A DNA stretch of 64,000 nt from Methanolobus sp. WCC4 (GTDB lineage: Archaea > Halobacteriota > Methanosarcinia > Methanosarcinales > Methanosarcinaceae): assembly GCF_038022665.1 (NCBI RefSeq), contig NZ_CP150629.1, forward strand, positions 124,001 to 188,000, read 5' to 3'. This document shows positions 1-8,642 of the stretch, piece after piece. The notes under the pieces are model-generated. The model worked only from the letters and a program-made list of their open reading frames with translations. It was not told the DNA's origin and made no database searches. A program made the translations under genes and the position numbers. Positions within the stretch are counted from its first letter, which is position 1; each line of letters begins with the position of its first letter.

Positions 1-1
1 A

Positions 2-217
2 AGGTCAGAGATAAGTGGTAGTATAGAGGTTGCAGGTGACCTGAAGATATTCGACTCCGTGAAGATAGAGGGCTCCGCCATTGCAGGAGAGGAGATGCTT
101 GTACGCCCTGACTGTGATATCGGTTTTGCAAAGGCCAGCAGAACAATGGAACTGGTCGGAAAGACCAGTATCAGGGAAATAGAATCAGGTACAAAGGTAA
201 TTGTGCGTTCGGAATGA
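2..217 (+). CDS. C-terminal end of an unidentified protein (partial)
   Basis: An open frame enters from the left edge and ends at TGA 215-217, giving the last 71 residues. It is not recognised. The residues alternate short hydrophobic and polar stretches with regular glycines (SGSIEVAGDL, VKIEGSAIAGEE), a pattern seen in beta-solenoid or bactofilin-like folds, but that is only a guess from spacing. Codon use resembles the neighbours. The gene is convergent with the ABC transporter operon on its right. Confidence 0.5.
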   Translation, partial: RSEISGSIEVAGDLKIFDSVKIEGSAIAGEEMLVRPDCDIGFAKASRTMELVGKTSIREIESGTKVIVRSE

Positions 218-260
218 ACGCATTTGTCCCATTCAACTGCTTTTAAAATCCCATTAAAGC

Positions 261-1019
261 TCACTTATTCTGTTCCATGGCAAGGGATCTAAGGATCCTG
301 TCACGGAGAGTGTTGGCTTCAAGACTTGTCCTCTCACGAGGTCTTGGCAGGTCCACATCGATAATCTCTTTTATCTTACCGGGACGTGCACTCATCATGA
401 CTATCCTGTCTGCAAGGAATACAGCCTCATCGACACTATGCGTCACGAAAAGAATGGTAATGTTGTTCTTTTCCCATATCTCAAGCAATTCCCGCTGAAG
501 GACATTACGTGTCTGCGCATCCAGTGCGCCAAAAGGTTCGTCCATGAGCAGAACTGAAGGTTCGTTTGCAAGGGCCCTTGCTATAGCCACCCTTTGCTTC
601 ATACCGCCGGATAGTTCATACGGGTAACTGTTCCTGAACTGCTGAAGACCTACCATCTCCAGATACTTTTCAGCATCATCGATCGCATCCTTCTTTTTAA
701 TTCCACTCATCCGGGGGCCGAATATGATGTTCTCCATCACGGTCTTCCAGGGGAAGAGAGAATATTCCTGGAACACCATACCCCTGTCAGGACCTGGAGC
801 ATCTATTTTCCTGCCATCCAGATATACCTCACCTTCATCAGGTTTATCCAGACCGGATATGATCCGTAGCAGGGTGGTCTTTCCACAGCCAGAGGGACCA
901 AGGAAACAAACGAATTCCCCGTCATCGACCTTCATACTCACATTATCCAGTGCAAGTGTGGAAGTGTCATGGTCCTTCGTGAACCTGCGAGTGATATTGC
1001 TTACTTTTACCTGACCCAT
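261..1019 (-). CDS. ABC transporter ATP-binding protein, nitrate/sulfonate/taurine type
   Basis: Cytoplasmic ATPase of an importer of the SsuB/TauB/NrtD family, 252 aa. Visible motifs: Walker A GPSGCGKTT (about 41-49), Q-loop Q84, signature LSGGMKQR (136-143), Walker B VLLMDE (156-161) and H-loop H194. The ATG at 1019 is preferred over an in-frame ATG at 1043 because it forms a TGATG overlap with the permease stop and has a GGGG-type ribosome site upstream. It is the last gene of a binding protein-permease-ATPase operon. The substrate cannot be read from the sequence. Sulfonate, taurine, nitrate and thiamine-precursor importers share this architecture. Confidence 0.93.
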   Translation of the reverse strand: MGQVKVSNITRRFTKDHDTSTLALDNVSMKVDDGEFVCFLGPSGCGKTTLLRIISGLDKPDEGEVYLDGRKIDAPGPDRGMVFQEYSLFPWKTVMENIIFGPRMSGIKKKDAIDDAEKYLEMVGLQQFRNSYPYELSGGMKQRVAIARALANEPSVLLMDEPFGALDAQTRNVLQRELLEIWEKNNITILFVTHSVDEAVFLADRIVMMSARPGKIKEIIDVDLPRPRERTSLEANTLRDRILRSLAMEQNK

Positions 1020-1846
1020 CAGATCACAACCCCTTTGCGCCATTTAAGGAGCTTACCATCGATATAATACCTCAGTGCCCTGTCAATGAAGAGTCCGAGG
1101 AAACCGAGTAGTAACATATACACCAGTACGAGGTCCATGTTGTGTAGATAGTAGTGATGCCATATCTTGTATCCAAGACCATTCCTGCTCACACCGAACA
1201 TCTCTGCAGCCACAAGGCACATCCACCCGACACCCATGGCTATCCTGATGCCTGCAGCTATCGAGGGAAGAGCATATGGAAGAGCTACATACCGAATAAG
1301 CTCACGGTCAGTATTACAACCAAGGACCTTCGCAGCTTCAACATAGACACGCGAAACGCTCTTGAAACCTGTGAAAGTGTTTATAATTATAGGGAAGACA
1401 GCACCGATAAATATCAGAAAACCTGCTGCCAGCGGGTTCAGGCCTATCCAGATGATAGCAAAAGGTATCCACGCAAGCGGTGGGATAGGACGTACTATCT
1501 CGATAAGCGGATCAACTATGCGGTCGATGGTCCTGAACCATCCCATTATCATTCCTACAGGAATACCCACTGCCAGAGCAGAGAGCATACCTATCCAGAA
1601 ATGCATGAGACTGTAGATAAGGTCCACCAACAAAACCGGTAGCTGATAATCAAGGTCCAGAAGGTCCAGTTTTGCATCTTTTGAGATAATATCCATGAAT
1701 GCAAAGGTGACATCCGTAAAACTCGGAAGGAAGAACTTGTTCTGTACTACATATACAGCAATGAGCTGCCAGAGAATTATCGCAGAACATATAGAGAGGA
1801 TCTCTACACTTTTACCACTGAGTTTCTGAAGATGTTTTTTTACCAT
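1019..1846 (-). CDS. ABC transporter permease, SsuC/TauC/NrtB type
   Basis: Integral membrane permease, 275 aa, with about six hydrophobic segments. The cytoplasmic EAA-like loop lies near residues 175-205 (EAAKVLGC followed by LPYALPSIAAGIRIAMG) and contacts the ATPase. The ATG at 1846 is chosen because GGAGG lies about 5 nt upstream. An in-frame ATG at 1861 lacks such a site. It overlaps the downstream ATPase by TGATG, so the two are probably translationally coupled. The binding-protein gene lies 90 bp upstream in the same direction. Confidence 0.92.
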   Translation of the reverse strand: MVKKHLQKLSGKSVEILSICSAIILWQLIAVYVVQNKFFLPSFTDVTFAFMDIISKDAKLDLLDLDYQLPVLLVDLIYSLMHFWIGMLSALAVGIPVGMIMGWFRTIDRIVDPLIEIVRPIPPLAWIPFAIIWIGLNPLAAGFLIFIGAVFPIIINTFTGFKSVSRVYVEAAKVLGCNTDRELIRYVALPYALPSIAAGIRIAMGVGWMCLVAAEMFGVSRNGLGYKIWHHYYLHNMDLVLVYMLLLGFLGLFIDRALRYYIDGKLLKWRKGVVI

Positions 1847-1920
1847 GGGTCCTCCGGTCATCGAAGATAAGAACTCCTGACAGACTATAGAAACAACTCT
1901 TATTATTTAAATTTAGTATC

Positions 1921-1946
1921 AAAAAAGAGAAGATGATCATTGATCA
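1921..1946 (-). terminator. Hairpin plus T-tract at the binding-protein stop
   Basis: On the minus strand TGATC/GATCA form a short 5-bp stem around loop AAT, overlapping the TGA stop (1939-1937), and run into CTTCTCTTTTTT. It probably reduces read-through from the binding-protein gene into the permease. The stem is weak. Confidence 0.45.
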
Positions 1947-2959
1947 AGAGCTTCATAGAAGCTCAGATCGAATATATCATCCTCTGTAAGTTCGCTCTCA
2001 ATGTATCCAAGTTCATACTGGACATGTGCATAATCCACTGTAGAGTTAACTATCAGGCTCGGATCTGCTATCCAGGAACCATCCCATTCTTCCAGTGACT
2101 GCTTTACAAGTTCTACATCCCAGTCCTGGTCATCAGCGAATATCTGTGCTGCTTCATCCAGATTCTCGGAATTGTATTCTGTTGCACGTACATGTGTCTC
2201 AACTATCTGCTGGACGATCTCAGGGTGTTCCCTTATGAGCTCACCGCTTACAGCAACGACACAGCATGCATGATCCTGAAGCATTGTACCAGAGGAGACA
2301 ACCGACCTTCCTGTACCTTCACTCTCGATCATTGCCGGTGCAGGATGCGGAAGGAATACTGCATCTACCTGACCTGCTGAGATAGATGTAATTGCATCTC
2401 CCGGGCCCATTCCAAGGATCTCGACATCCTCATCGGGATCGATATTGTTATCTTTCAGCCAGTCCCTGAGAAGTGTGTCCTGAATGGTACCTGGAGGGAA
2501 TGTTGCGATCTTGAGTCCTTTCAGGTCTTCAGGGCTTTCATAAGGGAGGTCCGTACGAACCACGATGTCTGAGCCCTGTATCTGTACAGCAGCTACGATC
2601 TTTGCATCAAGACCACTTGCAAGGGCAGCGATAACAGGTGCTGCACCGACATATGCAACATCTATATCTCCTGCGAGCATTGACTGCATCTCAGGTGCAC
2701 CAGTGGGGAACAGATTGTCATCGATGGACTCTATTCCATAAGGTGCAAGGTCCTCTTCCCACCATCCTTTCTCCTTTGCGGTTATGTATGCTATCTGATG
2801 GGTACTTGGCTGATAGCCAAACGTGAGTTCTGTAATGGCTGTTGCCTCTTCTTCATCATCTGCTGCCTTCTCAGTGCATCCGGAGATGAAAACTGCTGAG
2901 ATAATGGCAACTGCTAAAAATAAAGTGGAAATTAATTTCAGTGTCTGTTTATAGTTCAC
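1937..2959 (-). CDS. ABC transporter substrate-binding lipoprotein, SsuA/TauA/NrtA type
   Basis: Extracytoplasmic solute receptor, 340 aa. Residues 1-27 are a lipoprotein signal peptide ending in a lipobox (FISGC, C28). The mature part has the features of the NMT1/SsuA-like periplasmic fold: YQPSTHQIAYITAKEKGWW near the start, then GAPEMQSMLAGDIDVAYVGAAP and LKGLKIATFPPGT. The start is GTG 2959-2957. GAGGTGG lies about 5 nt upstream, and the overlapping ATG is out of frame and runs into a stop. It heads the importer operon and diverges from an HTH regulator. Ligand unknown. Confidence 0.92.
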   Translation of the reverse strand: MNYKQTLKLISTLFLAVAIISAVFISGCTEKAADDEEEATAITELTFGYQPSTHQIAYITAKEKGWWEEDLAPYGIESIDDNLFPTGAPEMQSMLAGDIDVAYVGAAPVIAALASGLDAKIVAAVQIQGSDIVVRTDLPYESPEDLKGLKIATFPPGTIQDTLLRDWLKDNNIDPDEDVEILGMGPGDAITSISAGQVDAVFLPHPAPAMIESEGTGRSVVSSGTMLQDHACCVVAVSGELIREHPEIVQQIVETHVRATEYNSENLDEAAQIFADDQDWDVELVKQSLEEWDGSWIADPSLIVNSTVDYAHVQYELGYIESELTEDDIFDLSFYEALDQ

Positions 2960-3107
2960 ATTACCACCTCTGTTAGTGTTAGATAAATAAAATGCACGGG
3001 CCTATATATTATATATATTTCCACATTTCGCAAGTATTATATCCTTAACGTGTAAATTAAACCGAGGAGTTTGCCTTAATAGGACACTAAAATACTGGTG
3101 TGTAGAG
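2960..3107. promoter_or_regulatory. Divergent promoter region, importer operon / HTH regulator
   Basis: This 148-bp gap holds a long run of TATA elements (about 3004-3020, TATATATTATATATAT) that can serve the minus-strand importer, plus a second A/T element (about 3032-3040) toward the plus-strand regulator. The divergent layout suggests that the regulator binds here. No clear operator palindrome was identified. Confidence 0.55.
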
Positions 3108-3629
3108 ATGAATACTGCTGATAAGATAATAGATGCTGTTTTTGAGTCTGACGAGGAATTCAGGAAGGTCCTTTCAGCCACCATTAAAGAAGAACTGAAT
3201 ATGAACATAGCTGAGTTCGCCGACCATGCAGATATTCCTGCAAGTACACTCTATAAGATCATGTCAGGTAAAAGGGAACCTAATGTAAAGACTCTCAGGC
3301 AGATAATCCGAACCGTGAAGAGACTTGAAGGTTCAGAGAAAGGAGAGTTCATAGCGGTTATTGCTGCACGACCCGTGCTTGATAGTATCAGCGAAACGAA
3401 AAGGAAGATAGGTGGAAATCTCTGCACGATCAGGGAATACTCTGCAACAACCATGGAAGATGCTATAATCGCTGCAGTGCGTGCAGAGAGAGATGGAGCC
3501 AGAGCACTGGTATGTGCACCTATAGTAAGTCCTACCATCGAGAAGATATTGAGGATACCTGTTGCAACCATAATGCCAAAGAACAGTCTTCTGGAAGCTA
3601 TCGAACTTGGAGTGAAGAAGATAAGCTGA
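3108..3629 (+). CDS. HTH transcriptional regulator with C-terminal sensing-like domain
   Basis: DNA-binding protein, 173 aa. Residues about 30-72 form a Cro/XRE-type helix-turn-helix (MNIAEFADHADIPASTLYKI followed by KREPNVKTL). Residues about 85-173 form an alpha/beta domain (IGGNLCTIREYSATTMEDAI, then RDGARALVCAPIVSP), reminiscent of PrpR-N-like or PK-like ligand domains. That resemblance is tentative. It is transcribed away from the ABC importer across a shared 148-bp promoter region, so local control of the importer is the simplest inference. The effector is unknown. Confidence 0.8.
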   Translation: MNTADKIIDAVFESDEEFRKVLSATIKEELNMNIAEFADHADIPASTLYKIMSGKREPNVKTLRQIIRTVKRLEGSEKGEFIAVIAARPVLDSISETKRKIGGNLCTIREYSATTMEDAIIAAVRAERDGARALVCAPIVSPTIEKILRIPVATIMPKNSLLEAIELGVKKIS

Positions 3630-3660
3630 TCCTAAATAGAGAATTAAAAAATAGAAAAGA

Positions 3661-3696
3661 GAGAAAAAGAGTTTATCGGAGGTTACCGATCAACTC
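3661..3696 (-). terminator. Terminator overlapping the S-layer gene stop codon
   Basis: On the minus strand an 11-bp stem (GAGTTGATCGG / CCGATAAACTC, one G-A mismatch) closes on loop TAACCT and is followed at once by TTTTTC. The TAA stop lies within the 3' arm. Confidence 0.75.
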
Positions 3697-6600
3697 TTTA
3701 AGTGCTGCTATCGCTTCAGCGGTCTTTGCCTGTGCGATCTCAACGGTCCAGCCACCTGCTGTGAACAGATAAGCTACTCCACCAACTGCTGCCAGTGAAA
3801 TTGCTCCAAGGACATACCAGATAGTACCGGATTTCTCGAATACCTCATAGGTGGTTGTAAGACCTCCAACCTTGACCTCATAGGTACCCATCTCTTCCTC
3901 TTCATGTTCGAATTCGAGAACTGTTGATTCACCCATGGCCAGGGTAATTTCCTGTGAGTCCACAACGACATCATCTATCTTAAGGTCAACATTATATGAA
4001 CCATCGGCAGTACCGGTGTTCTCAACCTCTACACTGATAGTGGCCGTCTGTCCCTGCTTGATCTCAAGAGGACTTATCTCAAGGTTGCTGAACTCGAAAT
4101 TGGCCGCAAGTTCCTGAACCTTGAAGTCAAGTTCAGCATCATTCTTACCGGACTTTGTGGCTATTATCTTGTGTGTTCCTGCCTCGGTAGCAGTGTAGGT
4201 GACTGTGCCTTCACTGTCCGTGGTTCCGATAGACTTTCCGTCGAAGGTCACTTCAGCACCTGAGACTGCATCCCCGCCGATGGACTGTATGACATAGATG
4301 GTCGTGGAAGTGCCTTCATAGACCTCATCAGGGGATACCTCAATGCTCATAGCACGGGTCTCGTCATCCGGATCGATAACTTCAAGGTCCTCTGAGCCGG
4401 TTCCATATCCGGTCTTCTCAGCAGTGATCTCGAACTCACCTGCCTCATCAGGAGTGTACTCAAGTATACCTTCATCGTCTGTCGTACCGATCGTTGTACC
4501 ATCTACCTTGACAGTGGCCTCACTTATGGATGCACCACGTGCAGTTACTTCGATTGTGACCTCATCATCTATTGAAACAGTGGAATCACTAAGATCGATA
4601 TCCAGTGTCTCTGATGTACCAACTACCTTCTCGACATATGGATAGTATCTTAGGGTATCAGAATCATCTGCGACCTTGATACCAATCTCACCCATCAGTG
4701 TGATATCCTTGTCACTGCTAAGGGAAATAGAATCCTCATTCTCCATTTCGATGTAATCGTCACCAAAACCTGTAATTTCCATTTCACCATAGGTGTCACC
4801 ACTTTCCAGAGATAGGTAATCTTCAGATATCTGGAAAATACCCTGAACAAAAACAGCATTTGATTCAGTACCTGCGAACACATCATTGAAGTGAACTATG
4901 ATAAGAGGTACATCATCAACATCTCCAAGGTCCACCTCATAGACATAGTCATCATCGGAGCTCAATATACCTGTGTCAACTTCATCTCCATCCTTGTACA
5001 ATTCAATAAGTACACGGTCACCATTAGTGTCAACCTCAATTATATCAAGAGTATATCCCTCTTCAAGTTCAAGTGAACGTCCCGAGTAAACTGAGAACTC
5101 ATCGTCATCATCCATGAGCACTTCAGACAACTGACCACTAGAAATGAGACTTACCTCATCAACACCATCAATATTTGTATCGTCAGAATAACCTGCGAAA
5201 TACTTCTGAGCCATGAATCCAATTACCTGGAAATTATCCCATTCTGAGTGCTCGAACTCGACAGATTCAGGAACACTCGTATATACAAGGCCTCCTTCCG
5301 CAATCTTTCTTCCAGAAATTGATGTCAGTTCAAGGGTCTCGGTCTGTATACCCTCATCGATATCGTAATAGAAACCTTCAAAGTTTAGCGGATTCCATGT
5401 GAACTCTCCGCTTCCTTCTACAACAGTTCCACGAAGTTCATATGTTCCCGGTTCGGACATATCCACATATGGTGCAAATCTGAGTGTACCACTATCATCA
5501 GCAACTATGAGATTGATGCTGCCCATGAGGTTTATTTCCTTTCCTTTTGAAAGTGAGACCGTATCCTCATTTTCCATTTCGATCAGGTCTTCACTGATAG
5601 ATGTTATCTCCATCTCACCATAGCTCTCACCGCGATCCAGTTCCAGGTAATCATCTGATATCTGGAAGATACCTTCTACGAAAACAGCATTGGTCTCTGT
5701 ACCACTGAAAACCTCATCAAAGTGAACAATGACCATAGCAACATCATCGGCATCACCAAGGTCATCCTCATAAACATAGTCATCACCACTGGAGACAACA
5801 GCGCTGTCAACATCATCGCCATCCTTTGTAAGGGTCACATATACGCTGTTACCATTCACGTCAACCTCAACGATGTTGAGTGAGTAACCTTCCTCGAGTT
5901 CAAGTGATGCACCAGCATAAACAGAGTCCTTGTCATCATCATCGATAAGAATCTTAGACAACTGACCAGCAGACATCATGCTTACCTCTTCAACACCGTC
6001 AATCGAGGTGTTGTCAGTATATCCTGCGAAGTACTTCTCGGCCATGAAACCAATCACCTGATATGATCCCCAATCACTGTGATCGAAATCTGTTTCAACA
6101 GGTCTTGTCTCATAGACAATATCACCTTCTCCAAGTGAACGATCAATATCTGAGATTGTCATTGATTCTGAACTTAGGCCAGACTCTAAGTCATAGAAGA
6201 AACCAGAGAAACTTTGTGCGTCCCATGTATAGGTTGTAGACTGACCGGCATCCTCATCCCATATCCTGTCGCCTGTGAGATAGGTTTGTGAATATGTGCT
6301 CGTTGTATTCGTAACATCTGCAGTGTTCACGTTGTCAGAAGTATCAACAGTATGTACATTGATTGTGTAACTAGTGCTTGAACTCAGATTAGTGGCAGTA
6401 TAGTATTCATCGGAAACATTAGCTACAAAAGTACCACCTAAATAAATCATACTATGATTGAAATCAGAATCTGATGGGTTGTCCCATGTCCACTTGATCC
6501 AGTCACTACCCTTCTCATCGACTTCCAGAGAAGTTACACTTCCTGGAGCAGTAGTATCGGGACCGCTTGGAGTGTCAGTTGTTGCAGAGTTGTTGGTCCA

Positions 6601-7461
6601 GTCACCGATATTACTTGAAGTATCAAAGCTTCTGATACCTATCTGATATGAGGTGCTTGAACTGAGACTTGTAGCGTTGTAAGAAGAGTCACCACTGGTA
6701 AGATTTGTCTGATAGACACCATCAAGATAGATCATGGTACCATCAAAGTCAGAATCTGAAGGGTTGGTCCAGCTCCACTCAATCCAGGTCTCACCTGTTG
6801 AGCTGCTCAAAGATGTTACAGCTCCGGGAGCAGTTGTGTCAGTAGATGATGTGGTTGATACAGAACTATTTGTCCAGTCACCAATATTGCTGGATGTATC
6901 AAATGTTCTGACACTTATTTCATAAGAAGTAGATTCACTAAGGGAAGTGGCATTGTAAGAAGCATCACCACTGGTAAGATTTGTCTGATAGACACCATCA
7001 AGATAGATCATAGTACCATCAAAATCAGAATCTCCGGGGTTGGTCCAGCTCCACTCGATCCATGTTGCGCCAGCAGAACCAGTAAGTGATGTTACAGGGC
7101 CCGGAGCAGTTACATCAACTGAAGATGTTGTTGATGCTGTATCGTTTGCCCAGGAAGCAGGGTCGCTTTCTCCTGTGAAATTGGTGGTGATAGTGCTTAT
7201 CTGGTAAGAGGTCGATTCTGTGAGACTTGTAGCATTATAGAAAGTAGTTGTATTTGATAAAGTAGCCACCTGACTGCCATCTATGTAAACAAGGATCTCA
7301 TTGAAGTCTGCATCTCCAGGATTGGTCCATTCCCAATAGATCCAGCTGGTACCGGTCGAAGTTTCACCAATACCAGTCACAGGACCTGGTAATCCTAATG
7401 CCAACCCTGTGAACATAATTAGCATTGATCCAAATAAAAGTAATTTGAACTTGTTTCGCAT
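3673..7461 (-). CDS. Giant S-layer / fibronectin-type cell-surface protein
   Basis: Secreted, membrane-anchored surface protein, 1262 aa. Signal peptide 1-23. Residues about 24-395 hold four fibronectin-III-like repeats (WIEWSWTNP, MIYLDGVYQTNL, TSYEISVRTFD), rich in N-x-S/T sequons. About 405-668 and 683-947 are two copies of the Methanosarcina S-layer duplication domain (PF07752 type: FSGFFYD, VIGFMAEKYFAGY, LELEEGYSLNIVEVD). Two Ig-like/carboxypeptidase-regulatory-like repeats follow (about 950-1115), then a CARDB-like domain (about 1120-1205), a transmembrane helix (about 1210-1233) and a short basic-ended tail. Canonical S-layer proteins of the order carry the two S-layer domains. The added adhesive repeats suggest a specialised envelope or adhesion role. 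It stands alone with its own promoter and terminator. Confidence 0.9.
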   Translation of the reverse strand: MRNKFKLLLFGSMLIMFTGLALGLPGPVTGIGETSTGTSWIYWEWTNPGDADFNEILVYIDGSQVATLSNTTTFYNATSLTESTSYQISTITTNFTGESDPASWANDTASTTSSVDVTAPGPVTSLTGSAGATWIEWSWTNPGDSDFDGTMIYLDGVYQTNLTSGDASYNATSLSESTSYEISVRTFDTSSNIGDWTNSSVSTTSSTDTTAPGAVTSLSSSTGETWIEWSWTNPSDSDFDGTMIYLDGVYQTNLTSGDSSYNATSLSSSTSYQIGIRSFDTSSNIGDWTNNSATTDTPSGPDTTAPGSVTSLEVDEKGSDWIKWTWDNPSDSDFNHSMIYLGGTFVANVSDEYYTATNLSSSTSYTINVHTVDTSDNVNTADVTNTTSTYSQTYLTGDRIWDEDAGQSTTYTWDAQSFSGFFYDLESGLSSESMTISDIDRSLGEGDIVYETRPVETDFDHSDWGSYQVIGFMAEKYFAGYTDNTSIDGVEEVSMMSAGQLSKILIDDDDKDSVYAGASLELEEGYSLNIVEVDVNGNSVYVTLTKDGDDVDSAVVSSGDDYVYEDDLGDADDVAMVIVHFDEVFSGTETNAVFVEGIFQISDDYLELDRGESYGEMEITSISEDLIEMENEDTVSLSKGKEINLMGSINLIVADDSGTLRFAPYVDMSEPGTYELRGTVVEGSGEFTWNPLNFEGFYYDIDEGIQTETLELTSISGRKIAEGGLVYTSVPESVEFEHSEWDNFQVIGFMAQKYFAGYSDDTNIDGVDEVSLISSGQLSEVLMDDDDEFSVYSGRSLELEEGYTLDIIEVDTNGDRVLIELYKDGDEVDTGILSSDDDYVYEVDLGDVDDVPLIIVHFNDVFAGTESNAVFVQGIFQISEDYLSLESGDTYGEMEITGFGDDYIEMENEDSISLSSDKDITLMGEIGIKVADDSDTLRYYPYVEKVVGTSETLDIDLSDSTVSIDDEVTIEVTARGASISEATVKVDGTTIGTTDDEGILEYTPDEAGEFEITAEKTGYGTGSEDLEVIDPDDETRAMSIEVSPDEVYEGTSTTIYVIQSIGGDAVSGAEVTFDGKSIGTTDSEGTVTYTATEAGTHKIIATKSGKNDAELDFKVQELAANFEFSNLEISPLEIKQGQTATISVEVENTGTADGSYNVDLKIDDVVVDSQEITLAMGESTVLEFEHEEEEMGTYEVKVGGLTTTYEVFEKSGTIWYVLGAISLAAVGGVAYLFTAGGWTVEIAQAKTAEAIAALKELIGNLR
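6679..7056. repeat. Intragenic near-identical 102-nt direct repeat
   Basis: Positions 6679-6780 and 6955-7056 align over 102 nt with about seven differences. They encode the same segments of fibronectin-like repeats 2 and 3 of the surface protein. Conservation at synonymous positions points to recent duplication or gene conversion. Confidence 0.8.
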
Positions 7462-7503
7462 TCTAAACCTTCCTTAATTAAATATCAATAATCAATATCG
7501 TAA

Positions 7504-7512
7504 ACTATATAG
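7504..7512 (-). promoter_or_regulatory. TATA box of the surface-protein gene
   Basis: On the minus strand CTATATAGT lies about 43-50 nt upstream of the ATG at 7461. The predicted leader is about 20 nt, and GGAAGGT lies about 6 nt before the start. Confidence 0.6.
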
Positions 7513-7518
7513 CCTAAC

Positions 7519-8511
7519 TTAATCCCCCAATTGTAGATAACCTTTTCGATTTATCGTCAGGTTTTGTCCACTACGACATTTAATGACTGTACCAAGTTCC
7601 CCTTCAACTACATCCCCTATAACATTTAAATAACATGCGCTTTGAGCAGCCTCCAGCATATCAGGAGCTACCGTGAATAGCAGCTCGAAATCCCCGCCTG
7701 TATAGAGTGCTAATTCTGTAAGAGTAGTCGCATCAGAGGTGATATATTCCGAGATCTCGGGCTGTATGGGCAGAGAAGCCTCATCTATCCTGAAACCAAC
7801 TCCATTGAGGTCTGCAAGATCATGCAGGGACATGGCAAGCCCGTCACTTGTATCCATCATGCATGTCACGGCACCTGAACGTGCAAGTTCCATCGCCTCG
7901 TTCACACGGGGGATAGGGGTCAACAGCTTATTCAGAAGACTTTCAGGAGCTTCAATATCATTCAGTATTGCATGAAGCGCTGCCCCGGCAGAACCTGCAA
8001 AACCGGTAACACATACTTTATCGCCAACATTTGCACCTTTACGGGTCAGAAGTTCCGATTTTTTGACCTTTCCAAGTGCTGTTCCAGTGATCGTTAGTTC
8101 ATCATGGGTATCTATATCCCCGCCTATGACCGATGTTCCGCAGAACTTTGCACAGTCATCCATACCTTTAGAGATCCCCTCCACAAAAGAGATATCTGTG
8201 TCCTTTGAGAAACCCATTGCAGAAAGAAAACCAACCGGGCGTGCACCCATTGATGCAACATCACTGAAATTCACCGCAGCCGACATCCAGCCGATCTGCC
8301 ACGGAGTCATCTGAAGAGGGAAATCCGTGGTCCTGTGCAGCATGTCCGTTGTTATGACCATATACTCTTCCTCGGAAATGTCAATAACCGCGCAATCATC
8401 ACTTCCTGAGCCTATATGAACATCGGGATCGCAACCACAATTGAGGATACCGGATAATCGCATTATAAGTGAACGCTCACCTATCTCAGATACAGGAGTA
8501 GAATCAGTCAT
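7519..8511 (-). CDS. thiL: Thiamine-monophosphate kinase
   Basis: ThiL phosphorylates thiamine monophosphate to thiamine diphosphate with ATP, the last step of cofactor synthesis. 330 aa, normal for the family. AIR-synthase-like fold with the expected signatures: SDDCAVIDI (about 38-46), ITTDMLHRTTDF (about 54-65), NFSDVASMGA, GGDIDTHDE, MDTSDGLAMSL and GGDFELLFTV. Thiamine diphosphate is needed by the ComDE sulfopyruvate decarboxylase encoded at 61-62 kb, and a YjbQ-type protein lies at 48.4 kb. Single gene on the minus strand between the surface protein and the DUF4349 lipoprotein. Confidence 0.95.
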   Translation of the reverse strand: MTDSTPVSEIGERSLIMRLSGILNCGCDPDVHIGSGSDDCAVIDISEEEYMVITTDMLHRTTDFPLQMTPWQIGWMSAAVNFSDVASMGARPVGFLSAMGFSKDTDISFVEGISKGMDDCAKFCGTSVIGGDIDTHDELTITGTALGKVKKSELLTRKGANVGDKVCVTGFAGSAGAALHAILNDIEAPESLLNKLLTPIPRVNEAMELARSGAVTCMMDTSDGLAMSLHDLADLNGVGFRIDEASLPIQPEISEYITSDATTLTELALYTGGDFELLFTVAPDMLEAAQSACYLNVIGDVVEGELGTVIKCRSGQNLTINRKGYLQLGD

Positions 8512-8589
8512 AGTTATCAGCTATTTTTGTGCTATATATAGTTACTCAGCAAGGGACCACATCACAGGATAAAGAAGAAGAGTTCAGGA

Positions 8590-8621
8590 GGAAGTTTGCT
8601 GACGAACCATCATCAGCAAAC
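8590..8621 (-). terminator. Hairpin terminator after the DUF4349 lipoprotein gene
   Basis: A perfect 9-bp inverted repeat (GTTTGCTGA / TCAGCAAAC, 10-nt loop) starts about 22 nt past the stop on the minus strand. A pyrimidine-rich but not pure T stretch follows (TTCCTCC, then TCTTCTTCTTTA). Confidence 0.55.
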
Positions 8622-8642
8622 AATCCAGGAACAAAGCTCAGC

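Noticed and set aside
239-260. Inverted repeat just after the ABC ATPase stop
   Set aside because: GCTTTAA/TTAAAAGC pairs only with a bulge and has no T-tract on the minus strand, so it is not called a terminator.
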